Below the pieces are notes generated by a model, which did no database searches, was not told where the DNA came from, and saw nothing but the letters and a program-made list of their open reading frames with translations. A program made the position numbers and the translations under genes. This document shows, one piece after another, positions 43,633 through 52,712 of a stretch of DNA of 64,000 nucleotides (the first letter of the stretch is position 1; every line of letters starts with the position of its first letter). The stretch is taken from contig JARGFZ010000004.1 of assembly GCA_029210965.1 (NCBI GenBank), positions 59,324 to 123,323 of the forward strand. The letters run 5' to 3'. The stretch comes from a bacterium (GTDB lineage Bacteria > BMS3Abin14).

Positions 43633-43963
43633 TATTACCAATAAACAGATCGACGATCTCGCGGAGAAGTTCAAGGCCCTCTCCAACCCCAACAGGTTGA
43701 GGATCTTCCTGCGCCTTTACGATCTTTGCTGCCGCCCGGTTCCCACGGAGTTACTGGAAAAGGACCTTGACGATCCGAATTACGCCTGCGTCGGGGAAGT
43801 GGGAAAAGCCCTCGGCATCGTCCCCTCTACCATCTCCCACCACATCAAGGAGCTTCGAAGAGCGGGGTTGATCAAGGTGGAGCGCAACGGCCAGAGGATC
43901 CAATGCCGCGTCGACGAAGAGACCCTGGCAGGTCTCAGGATTTTCTTTGTTCCGGAAAAGTAA
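43625..43963 (+). CDS. ArsR-family metalloregulator
   Basis: 112 residues from the ATG at 43625. The winged HTH spans KFKALSNPNRLRIFLRLYDL, then STISHHIKELRRAGLIKVER. ArsR repressors release DNA when As(III) or Sb(III) binds Cys residues; here YDLCCRPVP carries two adjacent Cys and another Cys lies in PNYACVGEVG, just before the recognition helix, an arrangement like the vicinal thiols of typical arsenic sensors. No ribosome binding site is visible, in line with a leaderless mRNA. arsM begins 76 bp downstream. Confidence 0.9.
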   Translation: MSNITNKQIDDLAEKFKALSNPNRLRIFLRLYDLCCRPVPTELLEKDLDDPNYACVGEVGKALGIVPSTISHHIKELRRAGLIKVERNGQRIQCRVDEETLAGLRIFFVPEK

Positions 43964-44039
43964 AGCGGCGGAGCTTTTTTTTAACCACTATTTCGATATT
44001 TTTAGAATTATAGAAGCAATATGAAAGGGAGGTACGGTC

Positions 44040-44867
44040 ATGGGAAAGGGAAAGGCAGAAAACAGCAAGGAATCCATCAGGCAGCACGTGAGTGAGCGCT
44101 ACGGTAAGATCGCCCAGGGAAGCGGCACGTGCTGCACCCCGGACGTCTCGTGCTGTGGCGACGGCACCGTGACAGGGACAAGCGGGACTGCACCTGAGGG
44201 GATCTCCGAAATCATGGGATATGCGACCCATGAGCTCTCCCGGCTTCCTGAAGGAGCCGACATGGGCCTTGGGTGCGGCAACCCGGTGGCCATCGCCTCC
44301 CTCCAGGAGGGGCAGACCGTCCTCGACCTTGGCAGTGGTGGCGGCATCGATTGTTTTCTGGCCGCGAAGAAGGTGGGGAAGACAGGACGCGTCATCGGTG
44401 TGGATATGACCCCCGACATGGTATCAAAGGCCAGGGCAAACGCTGAAAAGATGGGAGCGGGGAACGTGGAGTTCAGGCTCGGAGAGATCGAGCATCTGCC
44501 CGTGGCCGATGGATCGGTTGATGTCATCATGTCCAACTGCGTTATCAACCTCTCACCGGAAAAGGAGGCCGTATTCCGGGAAGCGCACCGTGTCCTGAAG
44601 GCGGGGGGACGCCTGGCCATCTCCGACATCCTCACGGTTAGTGACCTGCCGGAGGAACTAAGGAGCGATCTGGAACTCATCGGTGCATGCATCGGAGGCG
44701 CGTCAACGGTTGACGAGACGAGGCATTTGCTCGAAGAGGCCGGTTTCGAGGATGTGACGATCACTCCCACGGACCGGAGCCGGACACTCGTTGAAAGGTG
44801 GGGCTCAAAAATGGCCGTCGCTGACGCGGTGATCTCGGCGACTATTGAGGCGGTGAAGAGGGTGTAA
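44040..44867 (+). CDS. arsM: arsenite S-adenosylmethionine methyltransferase
   Basis: 275 residues with GGGAGGT before the ATG. SAM-binding motif VLDLGSGGGIDCFLAAKKVG (about residues 95-114) and acidic loop IGVDMTPDMVSKARANAEKM are standard. Catalytic Cys candidates: CCTPDVSCCGDG near residue 31-40, SNCVINLSPEK around 174, and GACIGGAS around 224, matching the four-Cys layout of ArsM enzymes that methylate As(III). It depends on thiols for reduction steps. Preceded by an ArsR regulator, so it is probably arsenic-inducible. Confidence 0.93.
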   Translation: MGKGKAENSKESIRQHVSERYGKIAQGSGTCCTPDVSCCGDGTVTGTSGTAPEGISEIMGYATHELSRLPEGADMGLGCGNPVAIASLQEGQTVLDLGSGGGIDCFLAAKKVGKTGRVIGVDMTPDMVSKARANAEKMGAGNVEFRLGEIEHLPVADGSVDVIMSNCVINLSPEKEAVFREAHRVLKAGGRLAISDILTVSDLPEELRSDLELIGACIGGASTVDETRHLLEEAGFEDVTITPTDRSRTLVERWGSKMAVADAVISATIEAVKRV

Positions 44868-44892
44868 AAGTCTGGGGTCCTGGGTCTAGGGT

Positions 44893-46437
44893 CTAGGGTC
44901 TTGGGTCCCCATGAATGAACAACCCCTTGATCTCTTCGTTGAGCACCTTTCCCATGGTGTTTCTGGGCAGTTCCCGAAGGAAAAGGATATCCTTGGGGCA
45001 TTTCCAGTCGTGGAGATGCTGCTTGCAATAAGCCCGGATCTCATCTTCACTCAGCTTCCCTCCCTCGCTGACGACCACCGCTACGACGACTTTTTCGCCC
45101 CACTGCTCATCAGGCACACCCACGACGGCGGACTCCGCGACACCTTCAAGTTTGTTGATGATCCCCTGGATCTCCCTGGGTGAGATGTTCTCACCGCCGG
45201 AGATGATAATGTGCTTCAGGCGGTCAGTGATATAAAAGTACCCGTCCTCGTCCACCTTCCCCAGGTCCCCCGAACGGAACCAGCCGTCCACAAACGCCTC
45301 GGCTGTCTCCCCGGGCTTGCGCCAGTACCCGGGTGTAATGGACGGCCCCATGAGCCACAGCTCACCTTCCTGGCCCTGATCCGCATCCCGGAAGGTCTCC
45401 GGATCCACGATCCTCGCTTTGAGCCCGGGGAGGGGCAGACCGATGGAACCCGGCTTTTTAACTCCCCGGTACGGGTTGGAAAAGTTCATTCCCGTCTCAG
45501 ACATACCCTCCCGCTCCACAGGTTCTCTGCCGAATGTGCGCTTGATCCTTTTAAAGTCGTTTACGGGAAGGGGCGCGGAACCCGATGTCCAGAGCCGGAC
45601 ATGCTCAAAATCGAGTTTATCGTCTCCGATCCAGTCCATCAGCTTGACATACATCTGGGGAACCGCCATGAACACGGAACAGGCACGACCTTCCTCTTTC
45701 CTTGCGAGGTGATCCACGACACCACCGGCCGAGAACCTGTCCGGCATGATCACCCGGGACCCGGTCATGAAGGCCGCGTGCAGGGCAAAGCAAAGGCCGT
45801 GAACATGGAAGAGGGGTAGAGCGTGGCACAGGACGTCCGATGCGTTGATCTCCCATATATCAATAATGTTCCGGGCGTCGTGGACCAAGTTACCGTGGGT
45901 CAGGACAGCTCCCTTGGGCATGCCGGTAGTTCCCGATGTGTAGATGATGAGCGCGGGATCCTCCGGCAGGAGGGCAATTCCGGGATCCTTTTCAGAGGCA
46001 GTTCTGAACAGATCCAGTTCCTGGTACGGCCTTTCGGTATCGACGGCCAGTGTCCGCGCCTTAGGATCGACAGTCCTGACCGTGGCCTCCTGAAAGGTTC
46101 CGCACAGGACCAGGCCAGCGTCAGAGTCCTGCAGCAGATAGTCCATCTCCGAATCCTTAAAGCCCGGGTTCAGGGGGACCGCGATGGCGCCCATCTTCAG
46201 CAGTGCAAGATACGCTGCGAGGAAAATGAGTGATTTGTCGAGGTAGAGGATGACCCGGTCACCGGGAGCGATACCCATGCCCAGGAAACTGTTGGCGATC
46301 CGGTTGGAATCCTCTTCGAGATCCCGGAAGGAAACTTCCGTTTCCAGTGTATCACCCCTGTAGAAACTGATCGCCTTATTCTCGCCCTGGTCGGAAAAGC
46401 TCCTCCCGAAGCACCGGTTCAGAGTCTCAAATGCCAT
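44893..46437 (-). CDS. acyl-CoA synthetase (AMP-binding), MatB/malonyl-CoA synthetase-like
   Basis: 514 residues from the ATG at 46437, which has GGGAGAG upstream; the extra 22 residues to 46503 are rejected. ANL motifs: P-loop IIYTSGTTGMPKGAVLTHGN, GMSETGMNFSNPYRG (A5), hinge YFITDRLKHIIISGGENISP and catalytic Lys in PRNTMGKVLN. LPLFHVHGLCFALHA and the NFSNPYRG core resemble malonate-CoA ligases (MatB) more than long-chain FadD. It would activate malonate or a short dicarboxylate to its CoA thioester. No partner decarboxylase is adjacent; the gene converges with arsM. Confidence 0.82.
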   Translation of the reverse strand: MAFETLNRCFGRSFSDQGENKAISFYRGDTLETEVSFRDLEEDSNRIANSFLGMGIAPGDRVILYLDKSLIFLAAYLALLKMGAIAVPLNPGFKDSEMDYLLQDSDAGLVLCGTFQEATVRTVDPKARTLAVDTERPYQELDLFRTASEKDPGIALLPEDPALIIYTSGTTGMPKGAVLTHGNLVHDARNIIDIWEINASDVLCHALPLFHVHGLCFALHAAFMTGSRVIMPDRFSAGGVVDHLARKEEGRACSVFMAVPQMYVKLMDWIGDDKLDFEHVRLWTSGSAPLPVNDFKRIKRTFGREPVEREGMSETGMNFSNPYRGVKKPGSIGLPLPGLKARIVDPETFRDADQGQEGELWLMGPSITPGYWRKPGETAEAFVDGWFRSGDLGKVDEDGYFYITDRLKHIIISGGENISPREIQGIINKLEGVAESAVVGVPDEQWGEKVVVAVVVSEGGKLSEDEIRAYCKQHLHDWKCPKDILFLRELPRNTMGKVLNEEIKGLFIHGDPRP

Positions 46438-46612
46438 GTTTCTCTCCCGTCGAGTGAAGCCTTCAGCTTTGCGTCCTGTTCGCCAGCCACAAAGCCCGGT
46501 CATCCTGGGAACGCATCTTACCTTTCAAGGTTCCTGCTTTCCCCAAAAACAGAACCTGTAACCCTGTGATGCGATCTCATGATTGGCCGGGACTTTTGAA
46601 AACGACCTGCTT

Positions 46613-46789
46613 TTAACCTTTGACTTTAAACCCTATGTCAAAAACCTGGTGGCAGGAAGGGCAAATGAAAAGCCACTTCATGGAATCATCTCCATTCTTG
46701 AACATGCTATGGAAACCGTCCTTGTAACCACACTCGGAACAGACTTTAAATTCCACACCAGCGTCCACCTGATGTATTTTGTAATCCAT
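46613..46789 (-). CDS. small zinc-ribbon protein
   Basis: 58 residues, supported by GGAGG ten nt before the ATG at 46789. MDYKIHQVDAGVEFKVCSEC, then GYKDGFHSMFKNGDDSMKW and LFICPSCHQVF give two CxxC pairs (residues 17-20 and 43-46), a classical zinc ribbon. It may bind zinc and nucleic acid or protein; no specific family recognised. It lies 43 bp after the PepSY-type gene on the same strand. Confidence 0.65.
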   Translation of the reverse strand: MDYKIHQVDAGVEFKVCSECGYKDGFHSMFKNGDDSMKWLFICPSCHQVFDIGFKVKG

Positions 46790-46832
46790 ATGCCTGGCCT
46801 CCAGATGCGCTTTAATAAGATCAAAAAAGAGC

Positions 46833-47147
46833 TCAAAACTTCTTCATGCGCGCCCGAATCCGGAAGAAGATCCACAGGCCTGAGGACGCAATCCATATCA
46901 GACCCAGTCCGAGCAGTGCGTGGTAGAGTGCTCCAAGCTTCCCTCTACCGTAGTGCACACCGACAGCCACCCAATCCCGGAATTGCACCAGTGGAGACGC
47001 TTCCGGCAGGAGCCGGCCAGCCATTGTGTGAAGCCCGGCCAGCCATTCGAAACTCAGGAAAAAACCACTTAAGGCCTGGATTAATACCAGGGGGGCGATA
47101 CATGCCCCGATATTACGATGCCACTTCCGCAGCGTGGGTTCTTTCAT
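46833..47147 (-). CDS. PepSY-associated membrane protein fragment-like (104 aa)
   Basis: 104 residues with two or three membrane helices. KWHRNIGACIAPLVLIQALS at the N-terminus and ALYHALLGLGLIWIASSGLW near the C-terminus match the PepSY_TM family (iron-regulated membrane proteins, where RxWHRxxG and a second His-containing helix bind heme or flavin partners), here in a short form. AAAGGATAAAAG precedes the ATG by nine nt. It is possibly a reductase membrane anchor. Confidence 0.72.
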   Translation of the reverse strand: MKEPTLRKWHRNIGACIAPLVLIQALSGFFLSFEWLAGLHTMAGRLLPEASPLVQFRDWVAVGVHYGRGKLGALYHALLGLGLIWIASSGLWIFFRIRARMKKF

Positions 47148-47485
47148 GGGCTTTTATCCTTTCGCTCTTCGCGTTATCTGAAGGATTAACGGGGCCAGAC
47201 CTGGAAACTGTCAATTCCTGACGTTCCTGAGCCTATTGCAAAATTCCCGCCCTGCCCCCAATAATTCAATGCCGCCCTGGCACCTTGGTTCCCTGAGAGC
47301 TAAACTTAAGTTTGACAATGACAAACGGCTGCCCTAATCTTAAATTAACAAACACTGTTCTATTAGGCTCGTTTGCCAATCTTCCTTAAATATGCCAAAC
47401 CGCAGCAAATAGATCATGGGGCTGTTCTGTATAACCTGGTCGGAGGTTTTTAAAAGTTGTTTTAAAATAGACTAAACTTGATAGA

Positions 47486-47634
47486 GTCGCAAAAAGTTCA
47501 ATCCGGAACTTTTCGCTCCAAGGAAAGGGAAAAGCGTCGTTTTCCCTTTCCTTGCAAATCAATGACTTACGGAGTGAGTCATTGATTTGGGCGCCCCGCG
47601 CGGGGCGCATTGATGACTTTTTGCGAAGTCATCA
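47486..47634. repeat. array of five consecutive palindromes upstream of aapJ
   Basis: In order: AAAAGTTC/GAACTTTT (47492-47513), GGAAAGGGAAAA/TTTTCCCTTTCC (47522-47551), AAATCAATGACT/AGTCATTGATTT (47556-47588), GCGCCCCGC/GCGGGGCGC (47591-47608, no loop) and TGATGACTT/AAGTCATCA (47611-47634). All stems are perfect. The first two recur inverted at 37145-37222. The remaining spacer 47148-47485 shows no gene. Confidence 0.85.
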
Positions 47635-47761
47635 AACTTGGATCCCTGGACCGGACCCCACCTCACCGGAGGTTGCCAGAGAACCGCATGGATTATTTTA
47701 CGGGAGGTTTTGTTTATGGTGGGTCCAAACTTCCCAAGCATATTTAAAGGAGGATACAAAG

Positions 47762-48781
47762 ATGAAACCGGTCAAACTGCTGTCCATTGTTATTAGCCTG
47801 TTGCTGCTGTCGTGCAGCCTCGCCTATGCCGGCAAGGATCTCGATGCCGTGCGCAAGAAAGGCTTTATCCAGGCCGGCGTCAACGGCGGCGTCTTCGGCT
47901 TCGGCATGCCGGACGCAAAGGGGATCTGGAAAGGGCTGGACGTTGACACCGCCCGCGCCGTCGCAGCGGCGATTTTTGGCGACGCCAGCAAGGTCAAGTT
48001 CACCCCGCTGACCGCTCAGCAGCGCTTCACCGCCCTGCAGACCGGCGAGATCGACCTGCTGACCCGCAACGCCACCCGCACCCTGGGCCGCGAAACCGAT
48101 CTTGGCCTGAACTTCGTGCAGGTCAACTACTACGACGGTCAGGGCTTCATGGTGCCGAAAAAACTCGGTGTGAAGAGTGCCAGGGAGCTCGACGGTGCGA
48201 CCGTCTGTGTCCTCCCCGGCACCACCACCGAGCAGAACGTCGCCGACTACTTCCGCTACAACAAGATGCAGTGGAAACCGGTGGTCATCGAGTCGACCAC
48301 CGAGTTGGCCAAGACCTTCTTCGCCGGCCGCTGCGATGTGTTGACCTCGGATGCCTCCCAGCTGGCCGGCACCCGCGCCGTGGCCCCGAACCCGAAGGAT
48401 TACGCCATCCTGCCGGAGATCATCTCCAAGGAGCCGCTGGCCCCGGTCGTACGCCACGGTGACGACCAGTACCGCGATATCGTCGACTTCACCGTGCTGG
48501 CCCTGATCAACGCTGAAGAGCTCGGCATCACCTCGAAGAACGTCGACGAGAAGCTCAAGAGCCAGGACCCCGTCGTCATGCGTTTCCTCGGCGTCACCCC
48601 GGGCAACGGCAAGGCCCTCGGCCTGGACGAGAAATGGGCCTACAACATCATCAAGCAGGTCGGCAACTACGGCGAGATCTTTGAGCGCAACGTCGGCCCG
48701 AACACCACCCTCGGCCTTGAGCGCGGCCTTAATGCCCTGTGGACCAATGGCGGCCTGATGTATTCCCCGCCCTTCAAGTAA
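47762..48781 (+). CDS. aapJ: general L-amino-acid ABC transporter substrate-binding protein
   Basis: 339 residues from the ATG at 47762 with a perfect AAAGGAGG; the longer frame is rejected. Signal peptide LLSIVISLLLLSCSLAYA. Type 3 binding-protein motifs: GFIQAGVNGGVFGFGMPDAK, LDVDTARAVAAAIFGDASKV, TGEIDLLTRNATRTLGRETD and GLNFVQVNYYDGQGFMV. The long AapJ form with acidic/amide amino acid specificity is recognised from the whole pattern. The coding style of this operon (dense GCC/CTG/AAG codons) differs from the flanking genes. Confidence 0.93.
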   Translation: MKPVKLLSIVISLLLLSCSLAYAGKDLDAVRKKGFIQAGVNGGVFGFGMPDAKGIWKGLDVDTARAVAAAIFGDASKVKFTPLTAQQRFTALQTGEIDLLTRNATRTLGRETDLGLNFVQVNYYDGQGFMVPKKLGVKSARELDGATVCVLPGTTTEQNVADYFRYNKMQWKPVVIESTTELAKTFFAGRCDVLTSDASQLAGTRAVAPNPKDYAILPEIISKEPLAPVVRHGDDQYRDIVDFTVLALINAEELGITSKNVDEKLKSQDPVVMRFLGVTPGNGKALGLDEKWAYNIIKQVGNYGEIFERNVGPNTTLGLERGLNALWTNGGLMYSPPFK

Positions 48782-48887
48782 GCGCTGTATAACAACCGGG
48801 TGAGGTGCCGACACAGGCATATCACCTTTTTCCTTTCGCTGCGCCCTTCGGCGCCACGGCCTAGCCTCAGAAACGAAGTAAAGCAAC

Positions 48888-50081
48888 ATGAGTAAAGCTG
48901 CCAGTCCAGACGCAGATCTCATGCCGAGTACCGTGCCGTTCTGGCGCGATCCGGAGAAGCGGGCGATGGTCTTTCAGATTGTCGCCCTGCTGCTGGTCTT
49001 TGGCATCGGCTACATCCTTTTTTCCAACACCCAGGCCAACCTGAAGCGCCAGTCCATCGCCACCGGTTTCGGTTTTCTGCAGACCGAATCCGGCTTCGAA
49101 ATTGGCGAGTCGTTGATCGAATACTCGGCCGCCGACACCTACGGCAAGGCCCTGCTGGCCGGAGCCCTGAACACCCTCAAGGTGTCGTTCATCGGTATCA
49201 TCCTGACGATTATTCTGGGGGTGTTCATCGGTATTGCCCGGCTTTCGCACAACTGGCTGGTGTCGCGGCTGGCGGCGGGTTTCATCGAGGTGATGCAGAA
49301 CATCCCGGTGTTGCTGCAGCTGTTCTTCTGGTACGCGATCTTTTACGAATCTTTTCCATCGCCGGGCCAGGCACTTAACCCGCTGCCCGGAATTTTCCTA
49401 TGCAACCGCGGGCTGATACTGGCGGTTCCCGCGAGCCACTCCGCCCACCTGCCGATGCTGGTCGCCCTGTTTGTCGCACTGGCACTCTGGTGGCTGCTGG
49501 CCCGCTGGGCAAAGAGGCGTCAGCACCTGACCGGCAAGAGCTTTCCGGTGGTGCGCGGCGGCTTGAGCCTCTGCCTGCTGCTGCCGGCGCTGGTCTGGCT
49601 GGCCTTCGGTGCCCCGACAGCACTCGACGTGCCGGTGCTGCGCGGTTTCAATTTCCAGGGCGGGCTGTCTGTCACCCCGGAGTTCAGCGCCCTGTTGCTC
49701 GGGCTTGTGCTCTACACTTCGGCCTTTGTCGCTGAGATCGTCCGCGCCGGCATCCAGTCGGTCACCCGCGGGCAGATCGAGGCAGCCATGTCCATCGGCC
49801 TGCGCCAGGGACAGGTGCTGTACCAGGTGGTGATGCCGCAGGCGCTGCGGGTGATCATCCCGCCTTTGACCAGCCAGATGCTCAACCTGATCAAGAACAG
49901 TTCGCTGGCCATCGCCATCGGCTTCGCCGATTTCGTCTCAGTTGCCAACACCACCATCAATCAGACCGGCCAGGCGATCGAAGGGGTGGCGCTGATCATG
50001 TTGGTCTACCTCTGCTTCAGCCTTTCGACCTCGTTGTTCATGAACTTGTACAACAAGAAAATGGCCCTGGTGGAGAGGTGA
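48888..50081 (+). CDS. aapQ: general L-amino-acid ABC transporter permease
   Basis: 397 residues, the usual long AapQ size (many His/Glu permeases are only 220). Membrane segments occur at about 30-50, 88-110 and in the C-terminal 200 residues. The inner-membrane permease signature appears as TLKVSFIGIILTIILGVFIG and the docking loop QIEAAMSIGLRQGQVLYQVV. The large periplasmic insert (residues about 165-230) is characteristic. It forms a heterodimer with AapM. Gene spacing to aapM is 4 bp. Confidence 0.93.
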   Translation: MSKAASPDADLMPSTVPFWRDPEKRAMVFQIVALLLVFGIGYILFSNTQANLKRQSIATGFGFLQTESGFEIGESLIEYSAADTYGKALLAGALNTLKVSFIGIILTIILGVFIGIARLSHNWLVSRLAAGFIEVMQNIPVLLQLFFWYAIFYESFPSPGQALNPLPGIFLCNRGLILAVPASHSAHLPMLVALFVALALWWLLARWAKRRQHLTGKSFPVVRGGLSLCLLLPALVWLAFGAPTALDVPVLRGFNFQGGLSVTPEFSALLLGLVLYTSAFVAEIVRAGIQSVTRGQIEAAMSIGLRQGQVLYQVVMPQALRVIIPPLTSQMLNLIKNSSLAIAIGFADFVSVANTTINQTGQAIEGVALIMLVYLCFSLSTSLFMNLYNKKMALVER

Positions 50082-50085
50082 GAGG

Positions 50086-51177
50086 ATGAGACAACCCAAC
50101 TCCACAACAACCAGAGAATACCTGAAGCCGCCGGTCACCGAGGTCGGTGTGCTCGGCTGGATCCGCCAGAACCTGTTTAACGGCTGGTTCAACTCTCTGC
50201 TCACCCTGCTCGCCCTCTACGGACTCTACCTGACCGTTCCGCCCCTGTTCAAGTGGGCCTTCGTCGACAGCCTCTGGTTAAGCAGCGCAGACGCCTGCCG
50301 TGATATCGAAGGGGCCTGCTGGTCGATCATTCCGGCCAACGCCCGCTTCATTTTCTTCGGCTTTTTCCCCGAGGACCAGCATTGGCGTCCGTTCACGGCG
50401 ATGATCCTGCTGTTCGCCCTGGTCTTCTATACGCAGAACCGCAGAAGCTGGAACCGCGCGCTGTTCCCGATCTGGACCATCGGACTAGTGGTGATGGGCT
50501 GGCTGATGCACGGCGGGCTGGGTCTGCCGGTGGTCGAGGCGGCACAGTGGAGCGGCCTGCCGCTGACCCTGATGTTGTCGCTGTTCGGCATGGTCGGCGC
50601 TTACCCCCTCGGCATCCTGTTGGCGCTTGGCCGCCGCTCGAAGCTGCCGGCGATCAAGTCGCTGTGCGTGCTCTACATAGAGCTGATCCGCGGCGTGCCG
50701 TTGATCTCGATGCTGTTCATGTCATCGATCATGTTCCCGCTCTTTCTCCCGGAAGGGGTCAACATCGACAAGGTGCTTCGCGCCCAGGTGGCGATCATCC
50801 TCTTTACCGCCGCCTACATCGCCGAGGTGGTCCGCGGCGGGCTGCAGGCGATCCCCAAAGGGCAGTACGAGGCGGCCGACTCTCTCGGCCTCAACTACGG
50901 CCAGGCAATGGGTAAGGTCATCCTTCCCCAGGCGCTGAAGATCGTCATTCCGCCGAGTGTCGGCATCCTCATCTCGGCCTTCAAGGACACCTCGCTGGTG
51001 GTCATCATCGCCCTCTACGATGTGCTCAAGACGACCAAGGTTACTCTCTCGAACCCGAAATGGATGGGTTCCTCCACCGAGGCCTACCTTTTTCTGGCGG
51101 TGCTTTACTTCATCTTCTGTTACGCTATGTCGAGCTACAGCCGCACACTTGAAAAAACTCTGGATACCGGCCACTGA
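50086..51177 (+). CDS. aapM: general L-amino-acid ABC transporter permease
   Basis: 363 residues. Begins with a ribosome site AGGTGAGAGG overlapping the end region of aapQ. The C-terminal domain contains the permease core: [20 protein letters not shown], then [20 protein letters not shown] and the docking loop [21 protein letters not shown]-terminal 140 residues contain additional helices as in other AapM proteins. Functions with AapQ, AapP and AapJ in uptake of several L-amino acids. Confidence 0.93.
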   Translation: MRQPNSTTTREYLKPPVTEVGVLGWIRQNLFNGWFNSLLTLLALYGLYLTVPPLFKWAFVDSLWLSSADACRDIEGACWSIIPANARFIFFGFFPEDQHWRPFTAMILLFALVFYTQNRRSWNRALFPIWTIGLVVMGWLMHGGLGLPVVEAAQWSGLPLTLMLSLFGMVGAYPLGILLALGRRSKLPAIKSLCVLYIELIRGVPLISMLFMSSIMFPLFLPEGVNIDKVLRAQVAIILFTAAYIAEVVRGGLQAIPKGQYEAADSLGLNYGQAMGKVILPQALKIVIPPSVGILISAFKDTSLVVIIALYDVLKTTKVTLSNPKWMGSSTEAYLFLAVLYFIFCYAMSSYSRTLEKTLDTGH

Positions 51178-51197
51178 TTTTTAAGACGAGACAACCT

Positions 51198-51968
51198 ATG
51201 ACTGACAAAAGGATCAAGCAAACCCCATCGACCACCGACCGACCGATCATCGAGATCGTCGACATGCACAAATGGTACGGTGAGTTCCACGTCCTGGCCG
51301 ACATCAACTTGCAGGTGCAGGAGAAGGAGCGGATCGTCATTTGCGGCCCCTCGGGCTCCGGCAAATCAACCTTGATCCGCTGCATCAACCGCCTTGAGGA
51401 GCATCAGCGAGGCCGGATAATCGTTGACGGCATCGAGTTGACTAAAGACATCAAGAACATCGAGAAGGTGCGCGCCGAGGTGGGCATGGTGTTCCAGCAT
51501 TTCAACCTCTTTCCCCACCTGACCATCCTTGATAACCTGACCCTGGGGCCCATCTGGGTGCGCAAAACGCCGAAGAAGGAGGCCGAAGAGACGGCGATGA
51601 TGTACCTGGAGAAGGTCAAGATCCCCGAGCAGGCGAAGAAATACCCGGGACAACTCTCCGGGGGCCAGCAGCAGCGCGTCGCCATCGCCCGGAGCCTCTG
51701 CATGAGCCCGCGGGTGATGCTGTTCGACGAGGTCACCAGCGCCCTCGACCCGGAAATGATCAAGGAGGTCCTCGACGTAATGATCGACCTCGCCGAGGAG
51801 GGGATGACCATGCTGGTGGTGACCCACGAAATGGGCTTCGCCAAGAGCGTCGCCGACCGGGTGCTGTTCATGGACGAAGGGCAGATCATCGAGCAGAACA
51901 AACCGCACGATTTCTTCGACAACCCGCAGCAGGAGCGGACCAAGCTGTTCCTGAGCCAGATTCTTTAA
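51198..51968 (+). CDS. aapP: general L-amino-acid ABC transporter ATP-binding protein
   Basis: 256 residues. Walker [22 protein letters not shown]-loop [14 protein letters not shown], signature [17 protein letters not shown], Walker [17 protein letters not shown] and switch [15 protein letters not shown] are all present. Last gene of the aapJQMP operon, with a 20-bp gap after aapM. The spacer that follows (51969-52178) has purine-rich AAAGG units, a 19-bp palindrome and no gene. Confidence 0.95.
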   Translation: MTDKRIKQTPSTTDRPIIEIVDMHKWYGEFHVLADINLQVQEKERIVICGPSGSGKSTLIRCINRLEEHQRGRIIVDGIELTKDIKNIEKVRAEVGMVFQHFNLFPHLTILDNLTLGPIWVRKTPKKEAEETAMMYLEKVKIPEQAKKYPGQLSGGQQQRVAIARSLCMSPRVMLFDEVTSALDPEMIKEVLDVMIDLAEEGMTMLVVTHEMGFAKSVADRVLFMDEGQIIEQNKPHDFFDNPQQERTKLFLSQIL

Positions 51969-52067
51969 CTAAAAAAGGTTAAAGGCAAAAGGTAAAAGGA
52001 GAAAGGGGGATGGACCAGGTCCCAAGAGATAAGTGCCAAGAGATAAGAAGAAACCGATCACTTATCA

Positions 52068-52086
52068 CTTAGTACATTGTACTAAG
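52068..52086. terminator. 19-bp palindrome between aapP and the asparaginase gene
   Basis: CTTAGTACA, T, TGTACTAAG is perfect, followed by GCACTATTATTTTCTTTTTT. The T-rich tail suits a terminator for the aap operon on the plus strand; it could also be an operator. Confidence 0.5.
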
Positions 52087-52178
52087 CACTATTATTTTCT
52101 TTTTTCCCTTATCCTTTAACCTTTCCCCTTCAAAACTTTTAACACCAGGAAACGATCCCAAGGTTTCATACGAAGCTT

Positions 52179-52658
52179 TCAGAGCTCTTCAAAACGGTTC
52201 AGCTCCACATTTTTTCGCAACCTGAGCGGATCGAAGATTCGCCCGTTCATGGCAATATAGACACCCGGCGGCAAGGTCTGCGCGGCGGTGATGGCGCTGG
52301 CGACATTGAAAATGGCATCGGTACTGCGAAAGCGGGCCGGCTGCATGGCGCCGGTCAGCACGATGGTCTTCCCGGCGATCCCCTGCAGACGCCTGCCTGT
52401 TTCGATCATGGTATCGGTCCCATGGGTGACGACGATCCCTTCGGCATCGCTGGCTTCGATCGCATCGCGGATCTGTTGCCGGTCGTCGTTGGTCATCTCC
52501 AGGCTGTCCTTGCGCAGCAGCGAAGTCACCCGGAAGTCAAGCGTCAGGTTGGCATCATGCAGCAGTTCGGTAATCTGCGGACCGCCGACTTCATAATCGC
52601 TCTTTTCGTCAAAGTAGACCTTGTCGATAGTGCCGCCGGTGGTGAAGATATCGATCAT
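52179..52658 (-). CDS. asparaginase domain-containing protein (short form)
   Basis: 159 residues, only the N-terminal catalytic domain of L-asparaginase, a recognised stand-alone form. MIDIFTTGGTIDKVYFDEKS contains the GGTI(D) nucleophile Thr, and VVTHGTDTMIETGRRLQG the second catalytic THGTDT motif. The domain ends with NGRIFDPLRLRKNVELNRFE. Ribosome site AGGAGA is nine nt before the ATG. It would release ammonium from asparagine (or act on a related amide), consistent with the neighbouring Aap amino-acid transporter, with which it converges. Confidence 0.92.
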   Translation of the reverse strand: MIDIFTTGGTIDKVYFDEKSDYEVGGPQITELLHDANLTLDFRVTSLLRKDSLEMTNDDRQQIRDAIEASDAEGIVVTHGTDTMIETGRRLQGIAGKTIVLTGAMQPARFRSTDAIFNVASAITAAQTLPPGVYIAMNGRIFDPLRLRKNVELNRFEEL

Positions 52659-52712
52659 CCCGGATTCTCCTGTTTCTTTTATGTTATCTGGTTATCTACT
52701 TCGCTCAAGTAG

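Noticed and set aside
46583..47221. 212-codon plus-strand frame
   Set aside because: It covers two small minus-strand genes that have ribosome sites and recognisable patterns; the plus frame has neither.
47744..48922. 392-codon minus-strand frame opposite aapJ
   Set aside because: It is the antisense of a well-supported binding-protein gene in GC-rich DNA; composition is low-complexity Gly/Ala/Asp/Gln and it has no family motif.
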